A stretch of DNA of 64,000 nucleotides from Coprinopsis marcescibilis (GCA_004369085.1 ML210307.1:1-64000), one strand, 5' to 3'; positions 33,559 to 48,153 are shown, counted from the stretch's first letter. The notes: generated from the sequence alone by a model not told the origin. Program-made: numbers and translations.

Positions 33559-34130
33559 TTCGCCGGATTGGGGGCAATTGGGGTCTTCAGGGTCTCAAGA
33601 ACCTCAAACAGGGGAGCTCAGCCGTGATCCTGGTTCCGCCTATTCCGAGTATCATGTCCTTTGCTGTTACATCTCTTCAATTCAAACTCGTATCTTCATC
33701 CTCCATCCCTGGGCTCACAGGCCTAGCCGTACGAAGCTGATGGCATGGGCATTTGACTTTCATGAGAACGCGATGTGGTCAGGATTCAGATTCCTGTTGA
33801 GCTTTCTCTTCGTAGCGGGTTATTTCTGATCTTCTCCTAACCTACCTAGGATTCATACTATCGGTTCGCACAGGGCATGCTTTTAATAATCAAAAAAGGC
33901 TACACAAGCTTGAACCCTGGGCCTTGGTCGGATTCTCGCCTCCCCAGTGGGCTTGGTGCGGAACCGCTGAATCCAAGATTCATCCGTATTTTGTGATATC
34001 GACTCCGCGTTTGATACATATGTTAGAATGGAAGGTTTCATTCTTGTGAGGCACTAACTAAACTTAGGCGGTCACAATCATTGGCAGTCTCTTTATCCGG
34101 GTAGATTCGTTTTTCAGCTCAGGCAATTGG

Positions 34131-35039
34131 TTAGCGGAGCATACCAAGAAAAGCGACACAAGGTTGGACCAATAAGATTTGGCTTTCTCCCACTGAATGT
34201 CGACAACCTCCTCCGTTTAAACAGAGCAGCCTTTCAAGGGTAGGAGACCACTGAGTTTGATGTAACGTTTTACAGACAAAGCAACGAGTATAGTCCGGTA
34301 TGTCGCTCCGGACGGCGAGGTGCAGTGAGAGATTAGACATGTCAAGGACCAATTGGGGCAGGAGTGGATTGCTTCGAAGAAGACTCCGTGAGTGCCGCTG
34401 TGACTTGAAAAAAGAAAATCTCTCGATTATACTCACCGAGTTGTCCACCGTATCAACGACGAGCTGTGATGTACAGTGGTTGTAGACTGGTCTTAGACGC
34501 TGTCTATACCGCTGGTTGTTGAAATCTACCTCGTAGCTCCTGGAAGGACGGAGTAGTCTTTGGGGATGGTGGAGAGCCATTGGCTCAACCCTTTGTTGAG
34601 CATATATCCAAGAGAAAGCCAAGCGGTCGGAGTCAGTGCCGCGGGAAGAATTGGCCAGTTACACCGGTACTGCCTTTGAGGTGGTTAGAATGGCAGCATC
34701 GCGTTACCAGATGGTATGTAAGCTGCAGATTTCTGGTAAGATAAAAATGGTGGTGAGTAGGCTTGAATTTCACATTGAAGTCCGATCCTGAGTCGGTGAA
34801 CTCGTCGCCACCCCGCGCGGCGTGCATCCATGTGCGATTTGAGTGAGTTGGACACGGTTCTTGTCGTTTGCCGGCATCTCTGTTACGTTGTCGACTCGAG
34901 TGGGAACGATGATGGAATTCACATTGAGTTCGAGGGTTGGCACTTGTTGAGCTTGTTCTCCGGTGTACACAGACCTCTTCTTGGCTAATTCAATGCATGC
35001 CAGGTCCAGCGCTTGTCGAGTCTTGGAGAAGACGGTCAA
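34131..35039 (-). pseudogene. Possible degraded gene fragment
   Basis: Two minus-strand open frames (35039-34770 and 34622-34131) have protein-like composition, for example TVFSKTRQALDLACIELAKK and VPTLELNVNSIIVPTRVDN. The first loosely recalls the start of mushroom F-box genes. No continuous reading frame, start or complete domain can be rebuilt, so it is at best a relic. Confidence 0.25.
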
Positions 35040-38000
35040 GACGGAAGCAAGGTATTATCTTTCTCAAGCAACGTCAAAGAATGGAAGCCCTGCGAATCGG
35101 CTCTTCTTCACCTCCATTGAGCACAGCGCGAGTAAAAGCTGATTCGCCGCCGCCTTCGCGCGAACATCACACTGTTAAAGATTTAGTCCCCATGATGCCA
35201 GTTGGGTGCCAGGGTGAACACATAGTAGCAGCGGCGTTCTTCATGAGGAATATCACTGACATGGGAACGCCAGTTAGCCCACTTGGTCCTCCAGCAGCGG
35301 GGCGAGAATCCTGAGAAGGGATCAGGTGTTCTCAGTTAAAGAGCGAGTGTGGCTTAACCGAAACCAATGTTCAGGGAGGCAGAATGTTCGGAATAGTTTC
35401 ACAAAAGCGATATTTCTGCGGCTGTATGTCAGCGTGCCCATCCGACTGGAGCTGGGTCTGGCGCTACAAGTGCGGGCAGTCAGCGAAAGCTTAATAACGG
35501 TGGATAGGTGTACGTACGATAAAAATCCAGAAGATATGGTTACTGAAGCATGCGGGAGGTGTATACATGCTCTCGTGACTGCTCAGCGTCGATAATATGG
35601 CGTTGTGAGCTCAACGAAAACGGGATTACTTGGACCCAAAGAAGCGATAACCGAATGTCCTCGAGGGGAACGTTCTATAAGCAACGGTAGCTATCAGGGG
35701 ATAACACCGCAGCCCTGGGACCTGTAGGAGAACGGTTTCATCCTTCAACTGCGCGCAAATCTGTTTCAAGGGAGAGTAATGTCGGAGTTTCCTACTGCAC
35801 TTCACTGAAACGGTGAAAGGGCTCATTGGCAATTCAGAAAAAGGGAAACTTGCCGTTTTAACACATGAAGAGTGGAGCTGACCAGATTCAATTAATATTG
35901 ATCCATAAGATAGGCGTGCAAGGTGGCATTCAGGGTCGTTCCAGGCGTGAGGACCTTGCTAGGAGGAGCTGAGAGGGCGGCAGCGGTGCAAATAGCACGG
36001 TGATTGGAAATCGAACAAAAAGGAATGTACGAATGTTAAATGTGTACCTATCTGAGGTGTTGCGTCAACAACGGTTGAATCAGGACTCTATTCCGCGCGG
36101 ATGTAATACCCGCATGTAATCCCACAAAGGAAAATCCAAACATAATCTCACCATCAAAATCCTGGATTCTTCGCTCTCGTCATTTGTACCCAACCCTGGA
36201 GCCTGACATCAAATCAGGCCGAACAGTTCAAGGGGTTACTGTAAGCAGCTGTAAGAACACCGCCTGAATGTCTCTGAATGTATACAAAGACCACATGAAC
36301 ACAAAGACCTTGAGGTGCGCGTGAAAACCGTGGATTCTCGTCTTGCATGTTTTTGACCAGATTCCTGATTCACTGATAGCTGCGTTTCAGCGTGTTTCAG
36401 ATGATTTGATATCGTATAGACGTCGTCAACGCACCGTCAATGAGGGCTAATAAGGGATCCAGGCTTTCTGAAGTTCATGCCATGAGAGCCTTTCGAATTG
36501 CTGTGATTTCTTACCTTTCGCCACTCATCGGCGGCTCAGCTTTAGTGCGCACAACAAAGCCTTGACAAAGCCATCCATCTCGCATAAAAAGACTTCTTTT
36601 GTTATCCTTTGTTGAAGTTGAAGCGGGTGATTTGCGAAATAGGCCTGCCCAAATGACGCCCACAAAACACACCTGCTGGTTGTTCGGAGCTGACGGTATC
36701 CCGATGAATTGGTTGCTTGATAGCCGATTAAAATCCCGCTCAATTATTGAGTTGACTTGATCCTGATGACGGCATTTACCCCAGTTCCTGATTCGGGGAC
36801 GGCATCATCGTGCCGTCGATTTTCAGGGCTCCCAACCTGGTTTGACCAGTTCAAGTTTGTTCCTGGTTTCCTTCTCCTCATCTGGTCCAATCGCAACAGA
36901 CTGAACTTTGTCCGCGTAAGTCATGGAAAATTATTTGCCGCGCAAGCCATCGATGTTCACGAAGACGCTAAATGGGATTCGACTTTATTTCTCCAAATCA
37001 CATTGTGCCCCGGTAGTTCCGATGAGTCAGGAGGCCTCCCGTGTACAGCCCTGCGTTGCAGCGTGCGAAGGCGTAAGGCGTAAATCGGAGGCTCGCCTCA
37101 TGCTCAGGAGAATCACCACAAGGCATGAAACTTTCTGCATTTCAACTCGATGACATAACTGGCCACTGATATCTCGGTCATCTTAGAAAATCGATGGGAA
37201 TGTAAGTGCACGAAACTACACCTTTCAACTGCAGCGTCTTATGTTGATGTTTTTAGCAAAACATGCATGATATGTTAAAACATCTTAGCTTCTGAATCCA
37301 TTCGAAAGGGACTTAACCGTGGCGATCGGAATCTTGGCGCTGGTCCCCAATCGAGAGGTTATATGCCCCTTTAAGGCTCCAAAATCTCCCAGTACCTCAC
37401 CAACGTTTCCTCACGGTTGACATTTTATCTCTCCTATCGATTGTTTCCGTCAATATTAATACAGCGTTCACACATCCGGAGAATTGTAAGTGCGTTTGGC
37501 AGGCTCACTTATCCGTGAAAACTGAAAGTTTTCTGCCCATAAAACATCTTATCATGCAGCTCCATAGCCTGAGGCGCCCGTATCGCTAGATTCTTTTTGA
37601 TACCTTACCCTGCCTTACCGCTTAGTAGTCCCATTTAGGTTGAAAAGGAGTGTGCATTTCATGTCAAGTGACTCGGATGGACGTCGACGCAGGCCAACTC
37701 AGAAGGTGAGGAAAGCCTCGAAGTCGCCTCGAGATACCGCAATCGATGATTAACCCTGCAACTGGTTATCCTGGTTGAATCGTGCGGCTTTCCGCTTCGG
37801 ACAATACTCCTCTTTCGTGACAGACATGCGGCTTCGACGCTAAACCTCATTTGTACAATCTCGACATTCGAAGTTCCTTTGCCTTCGCTGACTAGGATAA
37901 ATCTATACGTCTACTCACCGGATCCTGGCCGGTCACTGAAGGGTTTGCCTAATCTGATTCGAAGACTAGAAACGAGGCTGACTTCTTTGCCCATCCCTGA

Positions 38001-38097
38001 GGTTTGGTGGTCCGGAAGCTGCCTTTAGACCGGGAAATCTCATCGATATCAGATAGAAGTTGCACATCACAGGAGTCTTTTTTACCCTCGACGGCAT

Positions 38098-38124
38098 CAG
38101 CCTCGCCTCGCCTCGCCTCGCGGC
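38098..38124. repeat. Short CCTCG tandem repeat
   Basis: The unit CCTCG is repeated about four times in a row, flanked by GCGG. It is a simple GC-rich microsatellite in a gene-poor region. Confidence 0.6.
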
Positions 38125-41100
38125 TAACCGCCTAAGGAGACCGAGAATTTAACTCCCACTTTATCCTAGCATTTGTAGTGGTCCGAGTCCTCGTTGCAAA
38201 GACTATGAGCAGTCGGACTCACCAACACCAGTCACTAGTCTGTCTAACATGATGTAAATCTACTACTCAGTAGTCACATGTGCCAAAAGGCGTACGACTC
38301 CAAATTTACAGCCTCGGAAGCAAATCCCGAGGACTTGAAGCCCGAAGTCACCTGGGATGAGATACAGCTCGATTCAGCTTCAGTTGATAGAGATCTGGGA
38401 ACGCATTCGCACCACAGAAGGAAACTACTAGGTATGATTATAACTCATCCTCGATGAATCCCGAACATGTCCTAAGATAAGACTCCCACAGTGTATCTCG
38501 TAGGTAAACCTTTCATGCCCCTAATGTGATAATTAGATACCTGGAATCGTGGACTGATATTACTGGTTCTATCGAGTTGGCATCGTGATTCGAAGAATTT
38601 CGTGAAGAAGGTCTATGTGGATAACTGAGGCTTCTATATTGTCTCATGTAGCCCTTCTTTGCCACTCCCAAGGTATAGTAGCGGATGTAACTGATGTTCT
38701 CTTTGCGCATGAGCTGTCATCCGCGCTGGCGACACGCAAGCCTGTCCGACCGGGATAATTACGGGGCAATCTCGCACCTTGCTACACTCAGAGTTCGGGT
38801 TACTTCATTTCGTCATCCCTACGTTGAGCATTCGAGCATATATACCGGATAGAGAGGTATTCCATGGACAGATCATTGAAACATCGAACTTGGAGCGGTT
38901 TCATGCACTCACACGTTTCCAGATTCCATGAAGCGCACTCTGGAAAATTATGAGTTCGCAAAAATGTTTTCCAGTAAGCAATCTCATGAGATCGCTGTCG
39001 AGTTCTCTTCGCTCCGCATAGATGGTCTCTCATCACCAGCTCCCAGTTTTACGTGTGCGGTTCCAGCCCCATTCAAACAATGAGGGTGAGGGATAGCGGA
39101 TTCCTCAAGATTTTCAAGGCTGGGTTCTCAATCCGTTGTTCTCGTGATGTTCCCAAGAGCTCTATAAGCAGCTGGTACCGCATTAATGGGCTCTGGCGCT
39201 CAATATTTCAAATATTCGTATTGTTTGCTTTTACGGTTAAAGCGGAGTCCGTATGCTCTCGCATCAGCCTCGTGTGGCTGCTAAGCGCCCAAAGTTATTT
39301 CACTCACATCAAATTGATGCCTTGATACTGGGCCATACAGTGGTATACAGTATTCACTCGCCCGGCTGTAGAGGTCTGGTCAAGACTAAGTAAAAGTGGA
39401 TAGGGCTTGTCAGGTTCAAGTCCGTTGTATGTACCGGAGGTTACAGGTTGGACAAAAGGCAGCCACTGCTCACCGGACACTTGGCGTACGGAAAACCCAT
39501 AAGGTCTCTGCTTCTGCGACAGCTACTGGGAGAGCATCTCTCAACTGATTTACTCACTTCATGTTAAACACTGGATACGAATGCTCGTTCCATTTGTCTT
39601 AATGATTAGGATTTGTTCGGCGTACTGCGTAAATGCCGTCGCCATCAGCTCCTCGGGTTATTGCACAGAGCTGTGTTGGAATCGAAGAGCTCTTGTTACC
39701 AGATGTCCCCCGACATCGTTTTTGGATATATAGCTACCGCAGTCTGCGAATACGAATACGCTACCTGCAGGCTGGCCCATATCCCAAAATATCAACCTTG
39801 ATTCCAAAAACGTCAGTGTGCTCGAACTTGTCGGGCGTGTCGTTTCAGGACGACAAGATCCCATCCAATAAAACAGGATTGTTCCGGGGGTCCGACAAAG
39901 CTGTGAGGTTGATCGGCCTCACTGTTAAACAAGCACTTGCTTGCTCCCCGGCCATTATAATCTTATAAATCCATTCACATCCCCATTGTCACTCGGCTCT
40001 ACGCGATGGTGGCGCGATTAAATCGAATGTTTGTTGAAGAAATGATGAAAGTGATTAGGGTGGGGATGGCGAGGGTCACGGTCGTGATTGCACAAGGGCT
40101 GTCTGGACTCGATAGATTGGCGGAAAGGTCAGGTTGGGCTATGCACTAGGCAGCTATCGAATTGTGAGAAGGTTACCGTCCGTCCATGATACAAGGCCAT
40201 GATGGAGAGTTCAATAATGAAATGATAGTGATGAGGGAACTCAATTAATGGATCAAGCATATTTGATCTCATGAAGGGTGGCCCCGACGACATCTCATTC
40301 ACGTTTGCTACCACGCATACGCGCATGGCACAGCTCAGAGCTGGCAACTCACCTTCTATACTTCTCTGTGGCGATCTGTCGATACTCACATTGTTGGGAC
40401 CTGCTCAAAACCTTACGGACGTTTCCACACATGAAGTGGCCCTTAACTGATCGTTTCTTTACTCAGAGGAGTGACTCCTATATCAAGATCCCAAGGCAGG
40501 ATTCAGAATACTCTCCTATCTGTTGCCCATGGGTACACGAGCGGCACCATCTGTACTAGGTTCGGGACCTTAGATTGATGCCACAAGAAAGAGAAAGAGA
40601 GCAGAATCGCTCGTGTCCCTAATGCTCTCCCTATGAACTTCATTTGGACCAGCAAATCATCACACGATACGACATTCTCTGAAACGTCCCTTTGGTCACT
40701 GCAGCATGCAGGCTCAATAGGGCAGAAATATTATCTAAATGTGTGGACCAGGCCCTCTAGGCTCTCCAGATGATGCGACTCCGAGTTTGAAACGGATGAA
40801 ATCGATCAGATGGTCATAAAACCCTTCAAGCCAGTGACCCCTAAAGCTGTTGGCCTCGTCAGCTAGTTATTCTACGAATGGTGGCCGTGTCCCTACTATC
40901 GCACCCCAAGGCAACGGGCTGTTACCTTGACCCCCGACGAGCTTTCCTGATCCTTACTTAATACTCCAGCGCCCTGCAATGCCGTGCGGGAAGCCGTCCC
41001 CTATCCAGTGCTGCCGGCTTTGCCGAGCCGGAATGCTTAGGGAGAATGGAAAGTCGGCAGGCAATCGAAGTCCAGATCTCCTATTTGAATCCTATATGAA

Positions 41101-44100
41101 TCATGATAAAACATACACGTATGCATGAAAACGTACATGCACCGTATAGCCGATGCGTAGCTCTTAATATCCACAGGTTGATACATCGTCGGAGGAAGCA
41201 CAATCAAAACTCGCATTTATCGGCGCTCAAATCGTAGGTTGAGCCAATGTGTGGGCCAATACATATTACCTTGAAGGCGAAACAACAAGATCTTATAGAC
41301 CACGGATCTCGTAGCCCAACACACAGATATATCTGTGGGTTAGATGGAAATATGGAATCGTGTTACGTTGGAACTGAACCTCGGCAACCATTGCAAGGTC
41401 ACACCGTTATTAGAACAAAGGGGGATATAACAATGGGAATCCCAGGACTTACTATCCTCCTGGCTACCAGTGCAAAAGGGACTGCGATGTTATGTACGCA
41501 CCACGGATCCCGGTCCACAGGGAACACGAAAACCACGTAGATGGCCAACAAGTAGCAACACATGTCTGCATCGTGTTCTGGAGAGGCGGCGTTCACACGA
41601 ATAGCAATCATGGAGCTTCCCATGGGAGCGACTGTGAGATGGGATTTGTCTTGAAGCCCTTACGTTTTGAAATCTCTACCCCCGAACTGTGCAAACCCTG
41701 ACATCGTGTTGCTGTCGGCCAAGTCTGCGAGTGATACGCAAAATTGATGACGGATTCTGGGGGCGGCGTTCGTGATCTCGATGGCATCCACCAGATAAGT
41801 AAGTGCAGCTCAGGTGTATACATGAGTAGCCGTGCAGACCGTGTTTCGCCCCAGGTCGGCTAAATCTAACCCTGGCCTTGATTCAAAAGCTGCATTCAAT
41901 CGCAAAACATTTATGTCAAGTGTGAATGATCCCTCAGTCCCTGGAGCCTGCGACGCCACGGTTCCCTCTTCTAACTCCATGGTTCACCACAGGATCACAC
42001 AGCCTCATGCCTCATTCCCCCGAGTCGAAGGACAAATTTCCCTGATACACATATCGAAGCACCACAAGTTGACAGAAGATGCCTCACGAGTATCTGATTA
42101 TTTTTGAGATCGAGGGTTCCTTTGTCAGAGCCAGGCGTTGGCTAGTCTAGACTTGAGATTTCCGAATTAGCTCCAACGCGACTCGGACTTGGGCTCTCGG
42201 AGACATGTGTCGCGAGCCCTTCCTCTGATGTCCCCTTCCACCGACGCTATCGATTTCTATTAATAGCTCGTATCTTTGGGTTACCTTCCCAGGCTAAGCT
42301 GTGATTCTAGCAACTGGGGGCTCTGACGCAAGATGGAATAGCAGAATCCCGCCTGAAGCAACGCTACCAACCCTTCCGACTCGAAGCGGATGTATCTCGG
42401 AAATTCGATGTACAACGAAGCGATATGTCCCCCGTCTCGAGACATCAGGGTCGCTGCGAAGCGACGGCATAAAATCTCCAGCACAACCACCCTTAGTGTG
42501 AGATGTAGTAGCGAAGTTCACCAAGCTATCAACATACGTTACCCAAACATCTGTCAACGTTCTATCCGCGAGTTCTTGCCGAACTCGAGGCAATGCTTCT
42601 TCTCGAGGGAGCACACACTTACTTCGGGGATTTCGTCAAGTGCTGCATGGGAGCCTTCGAGAACTCGTCAGGGACGGTTTAATTCTGCGAAAATTACATG
42701 AGATCCTCTGAGGACCTTGGGTAGTGGTACACATCGCCGCTATCCCACAGAAGTGCCCGTGTGTCCGTTTCGCAGGGAATCTAATCTCATTATGCTATGT
42801 AGCCTTGTCCGTAGTAAGCCTCATGGCGCATGAACAACTTCCCCGGAGGCCCTTCTCGCTTCCTCACCAGCGTTGGCACGTTCGGCACGTTACGTCTGAT
42901 ATACCTAACCCCTAGGCAATCGTGGCAGCCCGCGTTGAACACATTAGATGTCTACCCAACTCGCATCGGAAGAGAATCGAGCCTGATTGACATACTTACC
43001 CACAACACATACCACATACATACATAAATACTCTGTTCTGGCGTCGAATTTAGAACCAGTTCTTCCCGCCATCGCAGGGTTGCCTTGGGATCCCTGGTCT
43101 TGTGAAGATGTGAGCACGGTGTGGCTGAACATCGCAACATACGGCCATTCGCCGCACATCGCTTAGCAGGATGTCAATCTGTGGGAAGGGAAATGATTTT
43201 CTATTGCAATTTTGCGGTGGATGGGGATGGATCATGGTGCTAGATTCAATTTCAATACGGAGCGGGCTGAACTTTTGTCATCGGAATTACAGTAATGTAT
43301 GTATCTATGTACCTCATAGTAAATCTACCCAAATGCGAATCAAGGCTGTCGACGCTTAGGGGCTCATCAGCTCCAGGGGGCGAAAACAGACAGCTACTTA
43401 CGACGAGGCGCACGCCCATGGGAAATATCTCGCAAATACAAGAGCAGTCCGACTTTTGAACTACAACACCAGCTGAACGTCGAACAAGGCTAGCCAAGTA
43501 TTTGATTGCGTACCTACGTATACACTCCTCTGTTCCTGGCATTCTCGACTCATACCCATCCTTGGGAAACCGCAACGCGAGAGCGTCGGGGGAATGCTGC
43601 AAAGCCTCAGAGATTCTTCTCAGGCGGACACCGAACAGCGCGACGGCAATCCCACGTCTCTCAAGCCTTTAACGCATTTATTTCCACATCCAGCAGCTCG
43701 TTAACTCTTTATACGGCATCACGCTCACTCACATTGAGGGAAAATGAACACCGGGATTGAATTGTCTAACGTTAGCCCCACTCCACTCACGGCGGTGATT
43801 TGCGCAACCGTTACGGTACACGCACTGACATGGGAAGCAGTGGCAACGTACTCTTCGAGAAACGGCGGTGAACCAGGCTGGCATTGAAGGAGGGAGACGC
43901 ACCCACGACATCGGTATGCAGGAACAAAGCTGCACTAAACGCATATAGTCGTTATTGAGGGACACACTCCAAATTGCATCCAATTCTCAGGAGTCGGTAA
44001 GCCCACTGGTGCAACAAAGAGAAAACGGGTTACTGGCTGACAGTGACGTTCGCGCTAAGTCAAAAGTTTCCGAAAAACTCCTCTCGCCTTGTGGTCCTTG

Positions 44101-45517
44101 TCATTGAAATTGATCGAACAGCTATGCTTTTGCTCAGTACGGTTCGAACGGCGAATGTGTATGGGGGCCTGGACTTGCCACGGTACAGTCGACACATCCT
44201 GCCCATCCCGCCACCAAACGCTCTGGCCTCTCATCTGGCCTCTCTCTGTCACCAGATTGCCAACAAAAGAAAGAGGCACGGCACAGCCGCATAGCACGTC
44301 CAATCAATCACATGAGTAAGCAATTGATGTTTATTCTTTTAATTTTCCGCCTGTACTTAGAAGGGTATTAGGCGAGAGCCATCGGCGGCCATTGGCTTCA
44401 ACGGGACGGGAAGGCAGTGACACTCATAAAATTGTTACTCTCCGGGGCTAAGTACCCTCCCGGGTCTCCGCACAGTGAGAAGAATCTCTAGACTCTGGGG
44501 CTTGGTTCCGCACAATGCGCAAACATCAAGTAAGAGTAAGTAAAACTTTCAACCTGACCGGCTGGGCACGTACATCCCTGCCACGGGCGTTCGTACCGCG
44601 TGAAGCACCTACTCCAAAAGCAAAAGTGATAAGCAAGATTAACGTCAACAGGTAATCTGCATCATGCATTCTAGCATTCAGCGCACTGTGGACGGCCTCG
44701 TGGCCCTTTTGTGCCCCAACGAATGTGCGTATCCGAAAAGAGCGTTGGGAACACGGAGATCCATCTGCCTGGGTGCGTTGTCTTCTACTTATGTACCCCC
44801 CTGCTGACCCGTCCATAGCAGATAAATCATCCACGGTTTTGAATTGGGAAGGGGTCCCGCCAGGCTGTGGGGCAGAGTTGCATGTATGATCGCATACTAT
44901 CATTCCTTATTTACTTACATGCTACTACTATCAAGTACATACTTACCTTCGGATTTACGACCTCTTGGTCCAAGTGCGTGAACAACTACAAGCAGATAAG
45001 CAAGCTGTAAATGGACTGGACGTGACGTTGAACGGCTGACGGTGGCGGTGGGGAAGAGACTGCCAGACGCGGTTGGGCGTTCAAATTTCAACCCCACCCC
45101 ACCACTGCGCAGCCTCCGAGCTTCCATCCATCCCCATCCTTCGTACTTAAATGGATTAATTAATTATGGGATCGTTTGAACATACGACACCAGCCAGGCC
45201 AACCTCGGTTACTTGCCCCCCGCTGCCGTCTGTCAAAAGAGGTAGGTTGGAATAGGAAATCCAAACAGCAGCGCAGCGCAAACAGTTAATTCACCGTTCG
45301 GGTTCGCATTCGGATTTGGGAATCAGGATTGGGATTCATGCATTCGTGTATCCATTCATGGACGTTTGATTGGTACATACTACTTATGGGTTTGGGGTTG
45401 ACAAGGCTTTTGTGATGTGAGGTGAGGCTGGGGAGTGCTGCCCTTGATCATGATATGTACTTATCGGCTGCGAGGAGCCAAGAGGGGTCCAGAAGCCTGT
45501 CTTGTCCGCTTGCGCTG

Positions 45518-45528
45518 TTTTTTTTTTT
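45518..45528. repeat. Poly-T tract (T11)
   Basis: Eleven consecutive T are present. It may be a nucleosome-depleting tract or simply a slippage site. Confidence 0.7.
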
Positions 45529-45582
45529 ACGGGACGCACGAGGTGCTGGGTGGCCAAGCTCACCGAGGTAGTTGCGGAATGC

Positions 45583-45640
45583 TATGTACTACTACTACCA
45601 CTTCTACTACCACTACCACATAATGCTACTACTAAGTACT
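45583..45640. repeat. CTA/CTACCAC imperfect microsatellite
   Basis: Interrupted CTA and ACTACCAC units run through this stretch, for example ACTACTACTACCACTTCTAC. Confidence 0.6.
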
Positions 45641-45698
45641 ACTTAAGGACAGCCCAGACAAAAGCCTGAGAGAATTCCCTTCCCAATTCATGCTTGAA

Positions 45699-45737
45699 CC
45701 AACCACACCACCACCACAACCACCACCACCACCAATA
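45699..45737. repeat. ACC trinucleotide microsatellite
   Basis: ACC units run twice in close succession, interrupted by ACA, in the gene-poor stretch. Confidence 0.65.
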
Positions 45738-47954
45738 CGGCCGCGCAACCGCTCGCCCCCGTACCTATCGCGGCGCCGCCTGCCAAGAAGAGTTCCAACC
45801 GCGTTGATCTCAAGTTTTTGAATTTTAATCTCTAATCTGCCAAACCGTTAAATGAGAATGGGAATGGGAATGCCAAGGGCGTTGAATGAATCAAGTTCCC
45901 ATGGGTCGGAGGAATCGGAGCCGCGTATGTATAGCAATAATAATAAGTATGTAGGTTGGGTGTGGGTGTGGTATGTAGGTAGAACCCACCAATAGATATC
46001 GCTGGGATTGCAAATTCCAATTTGCAATGGGATGGCTACCTGTGGCTGGTGACGGAGAGAGCCGTGTGCGCTGACAGGCCTGGCAGAAGACTTGCATTTC
46101 AAATTCTGAATGGAGGGCGTCCATTAAGTCTGTGTTATGCTCACGGTGCCGTCTGTCCGTCATCAACTTCATTCAGCCACTGCCACCCACCTTTCTCGAG
46201 TAAGCACATGCATGTAAGTATCTAGAACAGTCAACTTGCCTGGAACAATGCGGAATCGACCGCGTCTTCCCAGGGATCATGCATTGATATGTCAGCTCTC
46301 TCGAGCTGCCAACCGTTGACAGAAGGTGACAGACGCTGGAATCGGAGGGGACTAGATAGATGCTTGAAGCGGAGCACATGATTAATGATTGTTTGGATTA
46401 CGATGGACAGCTTACTACTCCTACATAATTACTCCTACGAGACTTTCAAGTAAGCAAAGTCTTGTCTCCCAACGGAGCCGCATTAAAAGTTATTCTTATC
46501 ATACTTACGCAGCGCTTGCGCGCCTGCGAAGCTGAGGATCCCATTTCGAACAGATTCGCTTCCGAGATATCCATAAGTAGCATCTTATCTCAGGCTTTGA
46601 AGTAAGTTACTGCCATCTGAATCAACTAACTGCGACAGCCCCAACGGCTCCAACTATTTAAGTAACCTCCCGAAGTCCAAGGCCAGTTTAACTTATTCTT
46701 GTTTACGGCTAGCTTCCAGGTCGCAGCGTTTCAGATCCCTAGCGTAGCGTGTGAGTGCAGGGTCTCGATAAAGGTACTTAGTGGTAAATGGTATTCGGAA
46801 CTTGGACGCAGAACCCAGATGCACCTTTATTACTTATCACTTACTACTAATAGCGTGGAGTAGCACATACGTACCGTACGTACCAGGGTGCTTACACGGC
46901 CCAAGAACCAAAGAATCCAAGAATCCAGGTGGTACATGTAATACATTAATCTTTGTCTTGTGCTTGTCAAATTCGCTGTGGGCTGTGAAACTAATTCGTT
47001 CCCGCGAGAACAACAACGACAACAACAACCCAAGACAGCCCGTCTTCTCTATCATGCGCCGCCGCCACCCCTGCCGCCAATTCAAATCTGTACTTCAAAT
47101 GCACTTGGTGACCGGTGACATCCATCCATACATATATTTACTTCAAGTACTTACCTCGTTCAGACCGAACGAGTCCCACTCGGACTTGTCGCGCGAACCA
47201 ACCAAAGCGACTACATAACTCAGAGTTCTCAGGCCCGTGTAAGAGCAATATATACGTACGTCATTTTCACCGTCGTAATTAGAATTCAACGTTCCACCTT
47301 GCTACGGTACCCACCCCTGTAGTATGTAGATACATAAATGAAGGTACCATTCATTCGAGATCATCTGTTCACCGGTTCATCGTTCATCTTCAAGTTGTGT
47401 GTGTGTGAAAGTCTCTCAGGGCCCTTAGCCGTGACTCTCGACTACTGCTATGATATGCTACGATCGCGACACCCTGTGCACACACACCACTTTGCCACTC
47501 AGGCCTGAATTTGCCTTCTCACACTGCAGATCGATAAGCATAACCCACCCTCGGAAATTCGGCAAGTCAGTTAAAGTCAGAAAGGAAGTTCATAGTCATG
47601 GGAGCCCAGACTCTCGGGCTGCAAGTACCTGCTTACCTCCCATACCCCTAACTATAACCATTGAAGTACTGCGCTGCTATAGTTTAACGTACACGTACAC
47701 CGACGCCCGGCCCCTTACCCCTTTATTAAGCCCACCCGTCCATTAGCAATAAGTAAAGCTCTGAAGCTCCATACGAGCAAGTACCGTACACACACATCTC
47801 TCACAAACCCAAGTCCAACACGTCAACCGCCAACACCATTCACACCACAACTCTCCCATGATTAACTCCAAGTAAATTATACACATTCTTACTTCACAGC
47901 AGAAATTAAAAAAAGTAACGTATGCTCTCTCTCCCAACAAGAAGACGGAACACC

Positions 47955-47969
47955 AATAATAATAATAAT
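47955..47969. repeat. (AAT)5 microsatellite
   Basis: Five perfect AAT units; a second (AAT)5 lies at 48154-48168. Confidence 0.75.
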
Positions 47970-48099
47970 ATTTAAGCCCAGTTCAGGCGGGTTAATGTAA
48001 AAAAAAAGCGGGGCCTGCAGGACCCCAAGACCAGTAGAGTAAATCGTACCTAAGTATGTATGTAAGGTGTATGTATGTATGCGTGGTGTACAACAAAAA

Positions 48100-48120
48100 C
48101 AGCAGCAGCAGCAGCAGCAG
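48100..48120. repeat. (CAG)7 microsatellite
   Basis: Seven perfect CAG units, outside any supported coding region. Confidence 0.8.
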
Positions 48121-48153
48121 AGTAAAGACTTTTGGGCAAGGCAGTGAGTGTCC

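Larger units (their letters stand above)
33559..44300. other. Gene-poor region, proximal part
   Basis: I found no gene I can support in 10.7 kb. Open frames are short, lie on both strands and do not join through plausible splice sites into family-like proteins. The first 300 bp should be the CWC27 3' region. The most protein-like fragment is on the minus strand at 34131-35039. A (CCTCG)-type tandem stretch lies near 38098-38124. No LTRs, terminal inverted repeats or transposase/reverse transcriptase motifs were recognised by eye. Confidence 0.5.

Noticed and set aside
46781..47218. 145-residue plus-strand frame.
   Set aside because: It lies in the AAGTA/TACTT-rich repeat region and has no recognisable domain or codon pattern.
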